Shown here: positions 17,280 to 27,187 of the stretch, one piece after another
Numbering within the stretch: position 1 is the stretch's first letter
How the letters are laid out: every line of letters starts with the position of its first letter
Assembly (NCBI RefSeq): GCF_004322395.1
Contig: NZ_SCTW01000045.1
Span: 1-48,946, forward strand
Origin: Methylobacter sp.
GTDB lineage: Bacteria; Pseudomonadota; Gammaproteobacteria; Methylococcales; Methylomonadaceae
DNA length: 48,946 nucleotides
Reading direction: 5' to 3'
Program-made: the position numbers and the translations under genes
The notes under the pieces: generated by a model
Seen by the model: only the letters and a program-made list of their open reading frames with translations
What the model was told of the DNA's origin: nothing
The model's database searches: none

Positions 17280-19184
17280 ATGCTTAGACTTATTTCCACT
17301 AAAATTTTAGAACTTTATTCCAAACAAGCCCCTGCTACAGGCATAGGTTTATTCCGGCTTTTTTACGGCCTAATCACCTTCCAGGAAATTATTTTCCTGC
17401 TGTATTTCAACCATTTAATTTTCGACCCTATCCCCTATATAGATGTCGAATTTCCGATGATCCCATTTTTCTTGTGCCTTTGGGGAATCATTGCCGGCTT
17501 TCTGATTGTTGGCTATCGCTATCAATTTGCCGTTATCAGCAATTACATTTTTTGGATCATCTTTGTTAATTTCACTTCCATGCAGCGTGATTTTGACGGG
17601 GGCTTTGACACATTCATGATCGGAGCCGGTTTTTTTCTGCTTTTTATGCCTGGCGACCGCGCATTTTCTATAGACAGTCTTAGATACAAACTCAGCACCC
17701 CTTTTACACATTACAGTAATTACCCAAAACCAACTGTCTCAGCGCTTGCCTACTATCTGCCCGTTGCCATTTGCCTTGGTTTTCTATATTTCGACTCGGC
17801 TGTTCATAAGCTATTTGCCGAACACTGGCGTAACGGCCTTGGCACTTGGCTGCCCGCAACACAGCCTTATTATGTTTCAGCCATCGATATGTCGTACTTG
17901 CTGAATAATAAGCTCTTGCAAAACACCATCGGGTACATAATTTTAATCTTTCAATTTACCTTTATCTTCTTTTTTGCCAAGCGTCAGTTACGTATAGCCT
18001 ATTTATTGGTCGGCCTTGGGCTTCATCTTGGCATTACCTTGTCCTTTAACATTTATCCTTTTGGCTTAGGGATGGTCTGCTTTTATACCCTGATGATCCC
18101 TTTTAAATGGTGGCGATGCATCGGCCGATTGGTTACGTCAAAACAGCCATCTCTTACCGTGTTTTATGACCAGCTGTGCCCGCTGTGTAATCGCACCGTG
18201 CTGATCCTTAATCATTTCGATATATTCAGTTGCATTGACTTTAAAAGCGCTCAGGAACATGCCGCACGCTATCCTGCGCTTGCCGCCATTAATAGTGAAA
18301 CTTTGTTAACCGATCTGTACGCATTGGATTCTACGGGCCACATTTATTCAGGTATTGACACCTACAGCCGGATATTTATAAAAATGCGCTACCTATTCCC
18401 TGTCGGCATTATTTTGGGCCTTCCGGGAATTCATCAATTGGCGTTAAAAAAATACCGGTCTATTGCCGATATGCGCCAGCGCATCTCATGCTCATCCGCT
18501 TGCCTGGCGCCGCAAGCCCTGCCGGACACCAGCCTCTATCATCTACTTTTTGAAGATGTTGCCTCAAAAAAACCGAATGCATTTTCCAGAAAACTCTCAA
18601 AGATATTAATTGCGATATTCCTATTGCAATTGAACAGCACTATCCATTACGGGCTTATTTACAGACTTGATTTTGCAGCTAAGAAGAGCTCCGTCGGCGT
18701 ACCTATTGCTGAAGCCAGTAACGCGCTTCTTAACGTCTCTCTGACCTTTTTAGGCATTACCCCACACGCCCTTTATCTACACGACCATTTTGCCGGCTAC
18801 GATCATATTTTAGCGATCACCTATACCGACTCAAATGGAAATGAACATTGGTTGCCTTTTGTCAATGAACAAGGGCGTCTTCTTGCCCCCAACTGGGGCA
18901 GAGTTCATTCCATGTGGGCCAACATTGCCGTAACGCCAAACATTAACAATAAACGTTTGCATAAATTTATCATGAAAGTTACCGCTTTCTGGGCACAGAA
19001 AACCGGTTTGAATATTGAGAACGTTGTTTTCAACATAAAACTTAAAAAAATCAGTGCGCCTTCTTATTGGGTTTACGATCAATTGCATCTTAACTTTACC
19101 TCTCCATGGACTACTATCGGAACGGCAAAATGGCGCGATAATCGAATTTCATTTGATTTACCCGACAACATCAATGAGCTTTAA
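17280..19184 (+). CDS. HTTM-type membrane protein fused to a DCC (DUF393) thiol-disulfide domain
   Basis: A roughly 634-residue fusion. The N-terminal 280 residues are a multi-pass HTTM-like (gamma-carboxylase-like) membrane domain (GIGLFRLFYGLITFQEI, DGGFDTFM, YFDSAVHKLF). A DCC-family domain follows (about 290-410) with the signature VFYDQLCPLCNRTV, where the two cysteines form a thioredoxin-like redox site. The last 200 residues contain another membrane segment and a lumen-side region seen in HTTM proteins. Known HTTM-DCC combinations are uncharacterised. Start choice is open: ATG 17280, or an in-frame TTG at 17268; neither has a clear ribosome-binding site. It stands alone between terminators. 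Confidence 0.8.
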   Translation: MLRLISTKILELYSKQAPATGIGLFRLFYGLITFQEIIFLLYFNHLIFDPIPYIDVEFPMIPFFLCLWGIIAGFLIVGYRYQFAVISNYIFWIIFVNFTSMQRDFDGGFDTFMIGAGFFLLFMPGDRAFSIDSLRYKLSTPFTHYSNYPKPTVSALAYYLPVAICLGFLYFDSAVHKLFAEHWRNGLGTWLPATQPYYVSAIDMSYLLNNKLLQNTIGYIILIFQFTFIFFFAKRQLRIAYLLVGLGLHLGITLSFNIYPFGLGMVCFYTLMIPFKWWRCIGRLVTSKQPSLTVFYDQLCPLCNRTVLILNHFDIFSCIDFKSAQEHAARYPALAAINSETLLTDLYALDSTGHIYSGIDTYSRIFIKMRYLFPVGIILGLPGIHQLALKKYRSIADMRQRISCSSACLAPQALPDTSLYHLLFEDVASKKPNAFSRKLSKILIAIFLLQLNSTIHYGLIYRLDFAAKKSSVGVPIAEASNALLNVSLTFLGITPHALYLHDHFAGYDHILAITYTDSNGNEHWLPFVNEQGRLLAPNWGRVHSMWANIAVTPNINNKRLHKFIMKVTAFWAQKTGLNIENVVFNIKLKKISAPSYWVYDQLHLNFTSPWTTIGTAKWRDNRISFDLPDNINEL

Positions 19185-19309
19185 TTGCGCAGATGATTAT
19201 TGAATTTTTATTATTGCATCATCATTCCAGTCATGATATAAAATGCATGTGCTTTAATTTATGGCGCAAATTAATAAAAATAATTGAAACCCCTTTGGAG
19301 GATATTCTT

Positions 19310-19423
19310 ATGAATAAAATTTTATCTCTTATAGCTATGGCATTAATGATTGTTGGCTTATCTGGCTGCCTGGATGATCCAGATAAATCTGCACAAAAAG
19401 TTTCTAGTTCTATTCAACTGTAA
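19310..19423 (+). CDS. Small lipoprotein (37 residues)
   Basis: A short frame encoding MNKILSLIAMALMIVGLSGC followed by a 17-residue polar tail (LDDPDKSAQKVSSSIQL). LSGC is a lipobox, so the mature product is a lipid-anchored 18-mer like other tiny entericidin-sized lipoproteins. A strong GGAGG site lies 8 nt before the ATG, and a terminator follows within 25 nt. Upstream in-frame ATGs have no ribosome-binding site. Confidence 0.7.
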   Translation: MNKILSLIAMALMIVGLSGCLDDPDKSAQKVSSSIQL

Positions 19424-19445
19424 ATAGAACACTTAAGTAGTACCA

Positions 19446-19474
19446 AAAAGCCCAGCTTAAAGCTGGGTTTTTTG
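19446..19474. terminator. Intrinsic terminator between the small lipoprotein gene and trkH
   Basis: CCCAGCTT/AAGCTGGG stem (19451-19467) flanked by A residues on the left and TTTTTT on the right. It can end transcription from either of the convergent genes. Confidence 0.9.
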
Positions 19475-19566
19475 TTTATATTAACTTCGAATTTGCTTGC
19501 ACCCCATACGAAATCGGATCATCCAAACCTCAACGCAGAACTTCCGCCACCCTCGCTCAGACCTGA

Positions 19567-21024
19567 TTATTTTCTCCAGAATTCCGGTACAAATAAAATA
19601 ACAATGGAAAATATCTGCACTCGACCCAACAGCATTGCAAAGATACAAACACCCGTTTGAATATCGCTCAGACTGGAATAGTTGGTCGCAGGCCCCACCT
19701 GATTGAGGCCGGGTCCTGCGTTATTAAAACAGGCAATAATGGCCGAAAAGGCGCTTATGAAATCCATGCCGCTCAACAGTAGCATGAATACCAAAATAAC
19801 GATGCTGATGAAATACAGAAAAATAAACCCGGTCACGGAAGCTATGATTTTATTGTTCACCATGGTGTCGCCTATTTTCATGGATCGAACTGCAAAAGGA
19901 TGAATAAACTTGAACAGCTCAAGCCTCGCCTGCTTCATCAGGATGATGGTGCGAATCATACGAATACCACCACCGGTGGAACCGGAAGACGCCGAAATAC
20001 AACTTAAAAACAGCATCCACATCGGCACAAAAATAGGCCACTGGTTAAAGTCCTGAGTAGCAAAGCCGCAATCGGTAGCGATGGTGACCAGATTAAACGT
20101 TGCATGGCGTAATGCGGTCAAATAGTCCGAATAGGTGCCTGCATGCCACAGCACCGCAGCCGTTACTAGGCAACTCCCTAACACCAGAATAAGAAAAGCT
20201 CGCGCCTCCCGGTCATCGATATAAGGATTGAATGATAATTTTCTAAGCGCTACAAAATGGGTCGCAAAATTGATCGCCGCCAGCAATTGGAAGACGGTTA
20301 ACACCATCTCAATGGACAGCGAATTAAAAAAGCCGACATTAAGGTCATGGGTAGAAAACCCGCCTAGACTCATCGCTGCAAAGGCATGGCAGATCGCATC
20401 GAACCACTCCATGCCCGCTAAGCGCAAGGCAAGAATACAGGCCAGAGTAATGCCCGCATAAACCAACCATAAAGCTTTCGCGGTTTGCGCTATGCGTGGC
20501 GGCAAATCCGATTCCTTGACCGTTCCCGGCGATTCCGCAATATACAACTGCATGCCGCCGATGCCCAGAATGGGCAAAATAGCGACCGCAAATATAATGA
20601 TACCCATACCCGCTATCCAGTTCAATTCATGCCGCCACAGGTTGATCGACATCGGCAAGTGGTCAATACCGCTAAATATGGTCGCTCCAGTGGTAGTCAG
20701 GCCGGAAACAGTCTCAAAATAAGCATCGATAAAACTCAATTCCGGCAGGTAGCTCATCAGCGGTATCGTGCAAAATACCGGCGTTACTGACCAAGTAATT
20801 GCCACCATCAAAAAACCTGTCTGCCTTGATACTTTTTTGGGGATGCGTAGCGTCGGAATAAACATCAATGCACCCAACAACAAGGTAATCAAAGTACCAT
20901 CATAAAAAGCAGTAGTGGCACCATCATCAGCTATCGCGGAAGTCAACCAGCAAGTAGCCATCAAGCCGCTGAATCCTATGGTGACTAAACCGAAAATATT
21001 GATGATAGTAAAAATGACATTCAT
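19567..21024 (-). CDS. trkH: Trk-type potassium uptake membrane subunit
   Basis: A 485-residue channel-like subunit (E. coli TrkH 483) that moves K+ across the inner membrane, gated by TrkA. Four pore-loop repeats are visible: ETVSGLTTTGATIFS, FAAMSLGGFSTHD, TDCGFATQDF and CFNNAGPGL, each with the filter glycine. A GSTGGGIRM motif follows the third pore. It lies 71 nt downstream of trkA on the same strand, and the two probably form an operon. TrkE/SapD-type ATPase genes are not visible here. Confidence 0.95.
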   Translation of the reverse strand: MNVIFTIINIFGLVTIGFSGLMATCWLTSAIADDGATTAFYDGTLITLLLGALMFIPTLRIPKKVSRQTGFLMVAITWSVTPVFCTIPLMSYLPELSFIDAYFETVSGLTTTGATIFSGIDHLPMSINLWRHELNWIAGMGIIIFAVAILPILGIGGMQLYIAESPGTVKESDLPPRIAQTAKALWLVYAGITLACILALRLAGMEWFDAICHAFAAMSLGGFSTHDLNVGFFNSLSIEMVLTVFQLLAAINFATHFVALRKLSFNPYIDDREARAFLILVLGSCLVTAAVLWHAGTYSDYLTALRHATFNLVTIATDCGFATQDFNQWPIFVPMWMLFLSCISASSGSTGGGIRMIRTIILMKQARLELFKFIHPFAVRSMKIGDTMVNNKIIASVTGFIFLYFISIVILVFMLLLSGMDFISAFSAIIACFNNAGPGLNQVGPATNYSSLSDIQTGVCIFAMLLGRVQIFSIVILFVPEFWRK

Positions 21025-21095
21025 GAGATTAGATTCAAGGCGAAAGGTTCAAGACTTAAAGGCGAAGGCTAAGATTTTTTTTCGCCCGCTCTTAA

Positions 21096-22457
21096 TTAAA
21101 GAGGCTGGAATTTTTTCTCGATGTTTACGACCAGCTTTTTATCCATTACAAACATGACTACATGATCGCCTTCTTCAAATACTGTGTCGCAATGAATGGC
21201 AATAACCTGTTTGTTGCGTATTAATGCACCCATCACAATGCCTTCAGGGAAGCTGATAGCATCCACCCGGCGTCCAACAACAGAATTCAAATCGTTACTT
21301 TGGTGCGCAATAGCCTCGATAGCCTCGGCAGTACCACCGCAAAGGGAACTGACTTGTGCTACGTCGCCACGGCGTACGTGCTTTAGAATACTGCCAAGCG
21401 TTTCCTGATTGGGCAGCACTGCGACATCGATACCCGTTCCAGGTAATAGCTTGCTGTACGAAACATGATTGAGCAAACAGATAGCTTTTCGCGCCCCCAA
21501 GCTTTTTGCCAAAGACGCGGAAACAATATTGACACCGTCATTTTCGGTAATCGCACAAAACAAGTCGGTACTGTCGATAGATTCGTCAAGCAGCAATGTT
21601 TCATCAGCACAATCGCCAAGAAGCACCACAGTATGATCAAGATCGTTGGCTATCTTATGCGCGCGTCTGGGATCTTTTTCAATAATTTTCACCTGATGAT
21701 CGCTTTCCAGCGCTAGCGCCAAGCGTTTGCCGACATGACCGCCCCCAGCAATGATAATCCGCTTTAACGGAGCCTCCAGCTTGTTCAATTCTTTCAATAC
21801 CCCTCGTACTTCTTCGCGCGGGGCTACAAAAAAAACTTCATCACCTGTTTCGATAACGGCTTCACCGCTTATTACCAACGGAATGCCTTGCCGAAAAATA
21901 GCCACTACGCGAATTTTACCGCTGACCAAGCGTTCTTTCAGGGTTTTAATTTCTTTGCCCGTTAACGAACCGTCCGCCACGACCTTGACCGAAAAAAGCC
22001 GTACCAGTCCATCGGCAAAATCGGAAATATGTTGAACACCGGGAAACTCGATTAAATTACGGATAGCTTCCATGACGATTTGCTCTGGGCTGATCACAAT
22101 ATCCACTGGAATACCGTTCAAGCCGAACAATTGCGCGTTGTTCAGGTAATCGACGGCGCGAACCCGCGCAATCGTTTTCGGCCGGCTATACAGCGCATTA
22201 ATAATCACACATGCCAACATGTTAGTCTCGTCGCTGTCGGTAACCGCGATAATAATATCGGCAGTCCGGGCGCCAGCCTGATCGAGCACTTTAGGATGTG
22301 CAGCATTACCGGCGACTGTGGCAATATCGAAACGCTCCTTCAAAGCGTCCAGCAACTCCGTCCTGAAATCAACGACCACAATATCGTTTTCTTCGCTTGC
22401 CAGCGCCCCGGCAACCGATGAACCGGTAACACCGGCACCAAGAATAAGTATTTTCAT
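21096..22457 (-). CDS. trkA: Trk potassium uptake regulatory subunit, NAD-binding
   Basis: A 453-residue peripheral protein with two RCK units, as in TrkA. Each has a Rossmann nucleotide site: GAGVTGSSVAGAL with the acidic VVVDF strand (about 7-31), and GGGHVGKRLALALE with IIEKD (about 238-262). Each is followed by a TrkA_C domain (about 140-225 and 365-450). TrkA binds NAD(H) and gates TrkH. It starts 66 nt after the mtkB stop on the same strand, so read-through from the serine-cycle genes is possible. I see no clear terminator between them. Confidence 0.95.
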   Translation of the reverse strand: MKILILGAGVTGSSVAGALASEENDIVVVDFRTELLDALKERFDIATVAGNAAHPKVLDQAGARTADIIIAVTDSDETNMLACVIINALYSRPKTIARVRAVDYLNNAQLFGLNGIPVDIVISPEQIVMEAIRNLIEFPGVQHISDFADGLVRLFSVKVVADGSLTGKEIKTLKERLVSGKIRVVAIFRQGIPLVISGEAVIETGDEVFFVAPREEVRGVLKELNKLEAPLKRIIIAGGGHVGKRLALALESDHQVKIIEKDPRRAHKIANDLDHTVVLLGDCADETLLLDESIDSTDLFCAITENDGVNIVSASLAKSLGARKAICLLNHVSYSKLLPGTGIDVAVLPNQETLGSILKHVRRGDVAQVSSLCGGTAEAIEAIAHQSNDLNSVVGRRVDAISFPEGIVMGALIRNKQVIAIHCDTVFEEGDHVVMFVMDKKLVVNIEKKFQPL

Positions 22458-22523
22458 TTACGCCCTGCGGATATTAAAAAATTCGCCAACATAACATTGC
22501 CAACTCATGCCGTAATGTGTCAT

Positions 22524-23411
22524 TTACATTCCGGCCAACACCTTTGCCACCGTTTCGCCCATGGCCGCCGGTGTTGGACAGATGGTAACTCCCAATTCTT
22601 TCAATACAGCTACTTTTTCTGCGGCACTTTCACCGGCCGACGAAATAATCGCACCGGCATGTCCCATGCGACGACCTTCCGGCGCAGTTAAACCGGCTAT
22701 ATAGGCAACTACCGGTTTACTCATGTGTTTTTTGGCAAAAATACCCGCTTCAACTTCTTGGGGTCCTCCAATTTCACCAATCATAACGACTACTTTGGTT
22801 TCCGGATCGGCTTCAAATTTTTCCAGAATATCGCGATGTGAACTGCCGTTAATAGGATCGCCGCCGATGCCGACGGAAGTTGAAATGCCGATACCCAAAC
22901 GTTTCATCTGGTCAGCCGCTTCATAACCCAGAGTGCCAGAACGCCCGACGATACCGACATTGCCTTGCATGTAAATATGTCCCGGCATAATGCCCAGCAT
23001 CGCACGTCCCGGGCTGATAGTGCCCGCGCAGTTGGGACCTGTCAGGATCATTCTTTGCTCTACAGGAAAACGGCGCAGAAAGTTTTTAACCGTCATCATG
23101 TCCTGAGTCGGAATACCGTCGGTAATCGCCACGCAATATTTAATGCCTGCATCGGCTGCTTCCATAATGGAATCGGCGGCAAACGCAGGAGGAACGAAAA
23201 TAATACTGGCTTCCGCTCCAACTTCGCGTACAGCTTCTTTTACAGTATTAAAAACCGGCAAACCTAAATGGGTTTGACCGCCTTTGCCGGGAGTGATGCC
23301 GCCGACTACGTTAGAGCCGTAGTTAATCATGTCTTGGGCATGGAAGCTGCCGATTTTTCCGGTAAAGCCTTGAACAATAATGCGGGTTGTTTCGTCAATT
23401 AAAATAGCCAT
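22524..23411 (-). CDS. mtkB: Malate-CoA ligase (malate thiokinase) alpha subunit
   Basis: A 295-residue protein of the succinyl-CoA synthetase alpha family: a CoA-binding domain (about 1-130, TRIIVQGFTGKIGS) and a ligase domain with the phospho-histidine His251 in RMGHAGAI. On sequence alone it could be SucD. It is called MtkB because the gene lies 2 nt after the beta subunit and downstream of malyl-CoA lyase, with sga and hpr divergent. With MtkA it makes malyl-CoA from malate, ATP and CoA, which malyl-CoA lyase then splits to glyoxylate and acetyl-CoA. Confidence 0.9.
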   Translation of the reverse strand: MAILIDETTRIIVQGFTGKIGSFHAQDMINYGSNVVGGITPGKGGQTHLGLPVFNTVKEAVREVGAEASIIFVPPAFAADSIMEAADAGIKYCVAITDGIPTQDMMTVKNFLRRFPVEQRMILTGPNCAGTISPGRAMLGIMPGHIYMQGNVGIVGRSGTLGYEAADQMKRLGIGISTSVGIGGDPINGSSHRDILEKFEADPETKVVVMIGEIGGPQEVEAGIFAKKHMSKPVVAYIAGLTAPEGRRMGHAGAIISSAGESAAEKVAVLKELGVTICPTPAAMGETVAKVLAGM

Positions 23412-23413
23412 AT

Positions 23414-24592
23414 TTATGCTCCCTGTACCGCTTCATTGCGTGCTTGCACCGCTTTTTCAGCCGCTTCGGCCAAGGTTTCGGCGGTAATAATAGGCAAGCC
23501 GCTTTCTGCGATAATACGACGGCCTTCTTCTACGTTAGTGCCTGACAATCTGACAATTAGCGGTATTTTCATATCGATTTTTTTGACTGCCTCAACAACG
23601 CCTTCGGCAATCCAGTCGCAACGATTGATACCAGCAAAAATATTAACCAGCATGGCTTTTACGTTCTTATCAGCCAATACCAGCCGAAAAGCTTTTTCGG
23701 TACGTTCAGCCGATGCACCGCCGCCAACATCAAGAAAATTGGCAGGCTCTCCGCCAGCCAGTTTAATCATGTCCATGGTAGCCATCGCCAAACCCGCACC
23801 GTTAATCATACAGCCAATGTCTCCGTCCAGGCCGACATAACTTAAGCCACGGTCGGCGGCAGCCATTTCACGGGGATCTTCCTGGGTTTTATCGCGCAAC
23901 TCGGAAATTTTTTGCTGACGGAATAACGCGTTGTCATCAAAGCCCATTTTGGCATCCAGTGCAACCAACCCGTTACTACGGGTAACCACCAACGGGTTAA
24001 TTTCCAGCATGCTGGCGTCAAGTTCGCGCAGGGCACGATAACAACCTCTGATGGTTTTAACCGCGTGGCTCAACAATTCAGGATCAAGACCCAATGCAAA
24101 AGCCATTTCACGCGCTTGATAGTCTTGCAGACCCACTGCGGGTTCAATGTAAATTTTGGTAATAGCGTCGGGATTGTTTTCGGCCAGTTCCTCGATTTCC
24201 ATGCCGCCTTGAGCTGAACCGACCATCACAATGCGCTCTGTGCTGCGGTCAACCAAAAAACAGAAATACATTTCCTTGGCAATATCGGTTCCGGCTTCAA
24301 CATACAATCTGCCACATACTTTACCTGCAGGGCCGGTTTGATGAGTAATCAGTCTTTTGCCTAATAAAGCTCCTGCCGCCGCTTCAACTTCATCGTGTGT
24401 TTTGCAGATTTTAATGCCGCCCGCTTTACCACGCGCACCGGAATGAATTTGCGCTTTTACCGCCCAAATATGTCCGCCAATATCTCTAGCGCGTTGCACC
24501 GCTTCTTCCGGGCTGTAGGCCATACCGCCTTCGGCGATTTTAACGCCATAACCGCTTAAAATTTCTTTCGCCTGATACTCATGAATATCCAC
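23414..24592 (-). CDS. mtkA: Malate-CoA ligase (malate thiokinase) beta subunit
   Basis: A 392-residue ATP-grasp subunit. The N-terminal domain starts [19 protein letters not shown] and has the [10 protein letters not shown] phosphate loop (about residues 52-61). The C-terminal CoA-ligase domain has [10 protein letters not shown] and [10 protein letters not shown], as in SucC. It pairs with MtkB 2 nt downstream. The gene set mcl-mtkA-mtkB with divergent sga-hpr marks it as the serine-cycle malate thiokinase, not the TCA enzyme. Substrate choice cannot be read from the sequence directly. Confidence 0.9.
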   Translation of the reverse strand: MDIHEYQAKEILSGYGVKIAEGGMAYSPEEAVQRARDIGGHIWAVKAQIHSGARGKAGGIKICKTHDEVEAAAGALLGKRLITHQTGPAGKVCGRLYVEAGTDIAKEMYFCFLVDRSTERIVMVGSAQGGMEIEELAENNPDAITKIYIEPAVGLQDYQAREMAFALGLDPELLSHAVKTIRGCYRALRELDASMLEINPLVVTRSNGLVALDAKMGFDDNALFRQQKISELRDKTQEDPREMAAADRGLSYVGLDGDIGCMINGAGLAMATMDMIKLAGGEPANFLDVGGGASAERTEKAFRLVLADKNVKAMLVNIFAGINRCDWIAEGVVEAVKKIDMKIPLIVRLSGTNVEEGRRIIAESGLPIITAETLAEAAEKAVQARNEAVQGA

Positions 24593-24606
24593 AGCTTCTC
24601 CTTATA

Positions 24607-24650
24607 TGTTGCGTAAGTCGGGGTACGCTAAGCTAACCCAACCTACAAGA
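24607..24650. repeat. Short hairpin-like repeat between mcl and mtkA
   Basis: The imperfect palindrome GTCGGGGTACGC...GCTAACCCAACC resembles the CGGGTAGCGTAACCCG unit at 25634-25655. It fills the 58-nt gap between mcl and mtkA and could stabilise or process the message. Confidence 0.4.
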
Positions 24651-25601
24651 CTATTGATTTTTTGCTGCTATAGCTTCGGCAGCCCTGACTACATTATTCG
24701 CCATTTTTTCCGATGCAGCATCAATTAAACGGCCATCTAATGCCGCAGCGCCTTTACCTTGCGCTGCCGCTTCTTTCAAAGCTGCCAATATGCGTTTTGC
24801 TTTTTCAACTTCAGACGCGGGCGGGGTGAATATTTCATTGGCTAATTCGACTTGCGACGGATGTATCGCCCATTTACCTTCACAGCCCAAAGCCGCCGCC
24901 CGTCTTGCGGCTAATTTATAACCTTCGGGATCTTTAATATCGCCAAAAGGCCCATCGATAGGACGCAAGCCGTAGGCGCGGCACGCAACCGTCATCCGGC
25001 TGATCGCAAAATGCCATTGGTCGCCGGGATAATCGGGATTTAAACCGCCGATATTCGTAGTTCTGGCACGGTTACTTGCTGCGTAATCGGCTACACCGAA
25101 ATGCAAGGCCTCAAGACGGCCCGATGCGCCATTGCGGGCAATGTCTTCAACATTAGCCATACCCAATGCAGTTTCAATCAAAGCCTCAATACCGATTTTG
25201 TTTTTCAGCCCCTGCTGCATTTCCAGCTGGTTAAGCATCGCTTCGACCATATAAACATCGGCATAAACACCGACTTTAGGAATCAAAATCGTGTCGATCT
25301 TTGCGCCGCATTGTTCGACCAGATCCACCACGTCGCGCACCATGTACTGGGTATCCAGGCCGTTGATACGAACTGAAACGGTTACGCCATGCCCTTTCCA
25401 GTCCAAGTCGTTAATCGCCTCAATAATGTTCTTTCTGGCTTGTAACTTGTCATCGGGAGCTACAGCATCCTCAAGATCCAGAAAAATAAAATCAGCGCCA
25501 CTTCTCATCGCTTTTTCGAACATTTCAGGGCTGGAGCCCGGAACAGCTAATTCACAGCGTTGAACACGTTGAACTGATGCTGAATATAAGGTGTGGCTCA
25601 T
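24651..25601 (-). CDS. mcl: Malyl-CoA lyase
   Basis: A 316-residue member of the CitE/malyl-CoA lyase family. It cleaves L-malyl-CoA to acetyl-CoA and glyoxylate, closing the serine cycle. Visible signatures: RCELAVPGSSPEMFEKA, the metal-site FLDLEDAVAPDDK (about 42-54), VSVRINGLDT, LIPKVGVYADV, IGIEALIETALG and GKWAIHPSQVELANE. The start at 25601 (MSHTLYS) has AGGAAAG 5 to 8 nt upstream and is where conservation begins; the frame is open to 25766 but that part is hydrophobic and derives from repeat-bearing leader. It is followed by mtkA and mtkB. The divergent sga-hpr lies across a 407-nt control region. Confidence 0.93.
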   Translation of the reverse strand: MSHTLYSASVQRVQRCELAVPGSSPEMFEKAMRSGADFIFLDLEDAVAPDDKLQARKNIIEAINDLDWKGHGVTVSVRINGLDTQYMVRDVVDLVEQCGAKIDTILIPKVGVYADVYMVEAMLNQLEMQQGLKNKIGIEALIETALGMANVEDIARNGASGRLEALHFGVADYAASNRARTTNIGGLNPDYPGDQWHFAISRMTVACRAYGLRPIDGPFGDIKDPEGYKLAARRAAALGCEGKWAIHPSQVELANEIFTPPASEVEKAKRILAALKEAAAQGKGAAALDGRLIDAASEKMANNVVRAAEAIAAKNQ

Positions 25602-26008
25602 TTTTACTTTCCTAATTTCATTGTTGTAAATCCGGTCGGGTAGCGTAACCCGATGTTTTTCGGCTGCCGTTACCCGTACCAGAAATGCTAGGTAAACCAA
25701 GACCACATAGCTTAAGCCGAACTTAAAATTAACCGCACATTTTACTTCGAGAGACTTCAAAGTCAATTTTTAAAGCTTCCGCTCCTCGGCAACTGCTCCC
25801 TGCGTTGCTCTACCTCCTGCATCCATGCAGTCGTGCTCACGCCCCTTACCTACATCCCTGTAGGCACCGCGTGTTTTTCGGTTTAAACCTCAATCCGACC
25901 TTGCCGATTTTCAGCGGCTATGTCATTATTATTGGTTTTTGGACATTGGCTTTTTCAATATTCAAGCCGCGTTAATCACTCAACTACTATTTTTAAAGAG
26001 GCAATGCA
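25602..26008. other. Divergent control region of the serine-cycle genes, carrying dispersed repeats
   Basis: A gene-free stretch between mcl (-) and sga (+). The hairpin CGGGTAGCGTAACCCG sits at about 25637-25652. About 25785-25840 carries a repeat (CTCGGCAACTGCTCCCTGCG, then CCTCCTGCATCCATGCAGTCG split by a few bases) whose relative is read in frame inside algC at 33017-33113. The TGCATCCATGCA palindrome and a CTACATCCCTGTAGG palindrome (25850-25864) follow. An AAAGAGG site lies just before the sga ATG. I can assign no regulator site. Confidence 0.5.
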
Positions 26009-27175
26009 ATGGCTGGTCGTAACCACCTATATATCCCAGGCCCTACCAATGTGCCAAATGAAGTCCTGAACGCTATGCATGTCAACATGGAGGACCATCG
26101 TTCTCCTGTGTTCCCTAAGCTACTGACACCTCTTTTACAAGATCTGAAAAAAATCTTTAGAACAGAAGACGGGCAAGCCTTTATTTTTCCTGCGACCGGT
26201 ACCGCAGGCTGGGAAGTCGCATTGACCAACACCTTGAATCCGGGCGACAAAGTTTTAATCTATCGCTTTGGCCAATTCAGCCATTTATGGGCCGAAATGG
26301 CTAAACGCCTGGGCTTCGATGTTGAAATTCATCAGGAAGTCTGGGGCAGAGGCATTCCACTGGATAAATTGGAAGCCCGCTTAAAAGAAGACACCAACCA
26401 CGAAATCAAGGCCGTTTTAGCAACACACAATGAAACCGCTACCGGCGTTACCAGCGATATTGGCGGTGTTCGTAAAGCCATGAATGCAGCAAACCATCCG
26501 GCATTATTATTCGTAGACGGCGTCAGCTCTATTGCCAGCCTTGATTTCCGTATGGACGAATGGGGCATTGACGGCGCAATCAGCGGCTCGCAAAAAGGTT
26601 TTATGATGCCTGCCGGCGGCGCATTTTTGGCATTCAGCCAAAAAGCCTTAAAAGCCGTTGAAACGTCAACCTACCCGCGTTGCTTCCTGGACTTAAAAGA
26701 CCAGATGAATTCCAACAAAGACGGCTACACACCTTATACTCCGGCGCTGCCTATTTTATACGGCTTACGTAAAGCGTTAGACTTATTGTTGGATGAAGGC
26801 CTGGAGAATGTTTATGCTCGTCATCACCGTTTGGCCGAAGGCGTTCGTAAAGCTGTTGCTGCGTGGGGATTAACCATCTGCGCCCAACCCGGTTTCGAGT
26901 CAAACACCGTAACTGCGATTGTTGTCCCTGCCGACAAAGACGCCAGAGACGTGATCAGCACCGCTTTTAGCCGATACGACATCTCTTTAGGCGCCGGCTT
27001 ATCCGAACTGGCCGGTAAAGCTTTCCGTATCGGTCATGTCGGCGATATGAACGACGTTTCTATGTTGGGCTGTATCGCGGGCGTTGAAATGGCGATGTTG
27101 GACAATGGCTTTGACATCAAACCGGGTTCCGGCGTTGCTGCGGCGATTGAATACTATCGTTCAACTGCAAATTAA
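26009..27175 (+). CDS. sga: Serine-glyoxylate aminotransferase
   Basis: A 388-residue class V (fold type I) PLP enzyme that converts serine and glyoxylate to hydroxypyruvate and glycine. The start HLYIPGPTNVPNEVLNAMHV is typical of the Sga/AGT group. The PLP lysine is Lys196 in SGSQKGFMMP, and the cofactor-ring aspartate is in LFVDGVSSI. AAGAGG precedes the ATG. It is the first gene of a plus-strand pair with hpr (164 nt apart), divergent from mcl-mtkAB, so the products and substrates of the two arms meet at glyoxylate. Confidence 0.96.
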   Translation: MAGRNHLYIPGPTNVPNEVLNAMHVNMEDHRSPVFPKLLTPLLQDLKKIFRTEDGQAFIFPATGTAGWEVALTNTLNPGDKVLIYRFGQFSHLWAEMAKRLGFDVEIHQEVWGRGIPLDKLEARLKEDTNHEIKAVLATHNETATGVTSDIGGVRKAMNAANHPALLFVDGVSSIASLDFRMDEWGIDGAISGSQKGFMMPAGGAFLAFSQKALKAVETSTYPRCFLDLKDQMNSNKDGYTPYTPALPILYGLRKALDLLLDEGLENVYARHHRLAEGVRKAVAAWGLTICAQPGFESNTVTAIVVPADKDARDVISTAFSRYDISLGAGLSELAGKAFRIGHVGDMNDVSMLGCIAGVEMAMLDNGFDIKPGSGVAAAIEYYRSTAN

Positions 27176-27187
27176 ACGATAACAAAT

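Noticed and set aside
22524-24592. Succinyl-CoA synthetase (sucCD) as the identity of the two ligase genes
   Set aside because: Sequence families overlap, but linkage to mcl, sga and hpr favours malate thiokinase.
25602-25766. N-terminal extension of malyl-CoA lyase
   Set aside because: Family similarity and a good ribosome-binding site support the start at 25601; the upstream part is leader and repeat sequence.
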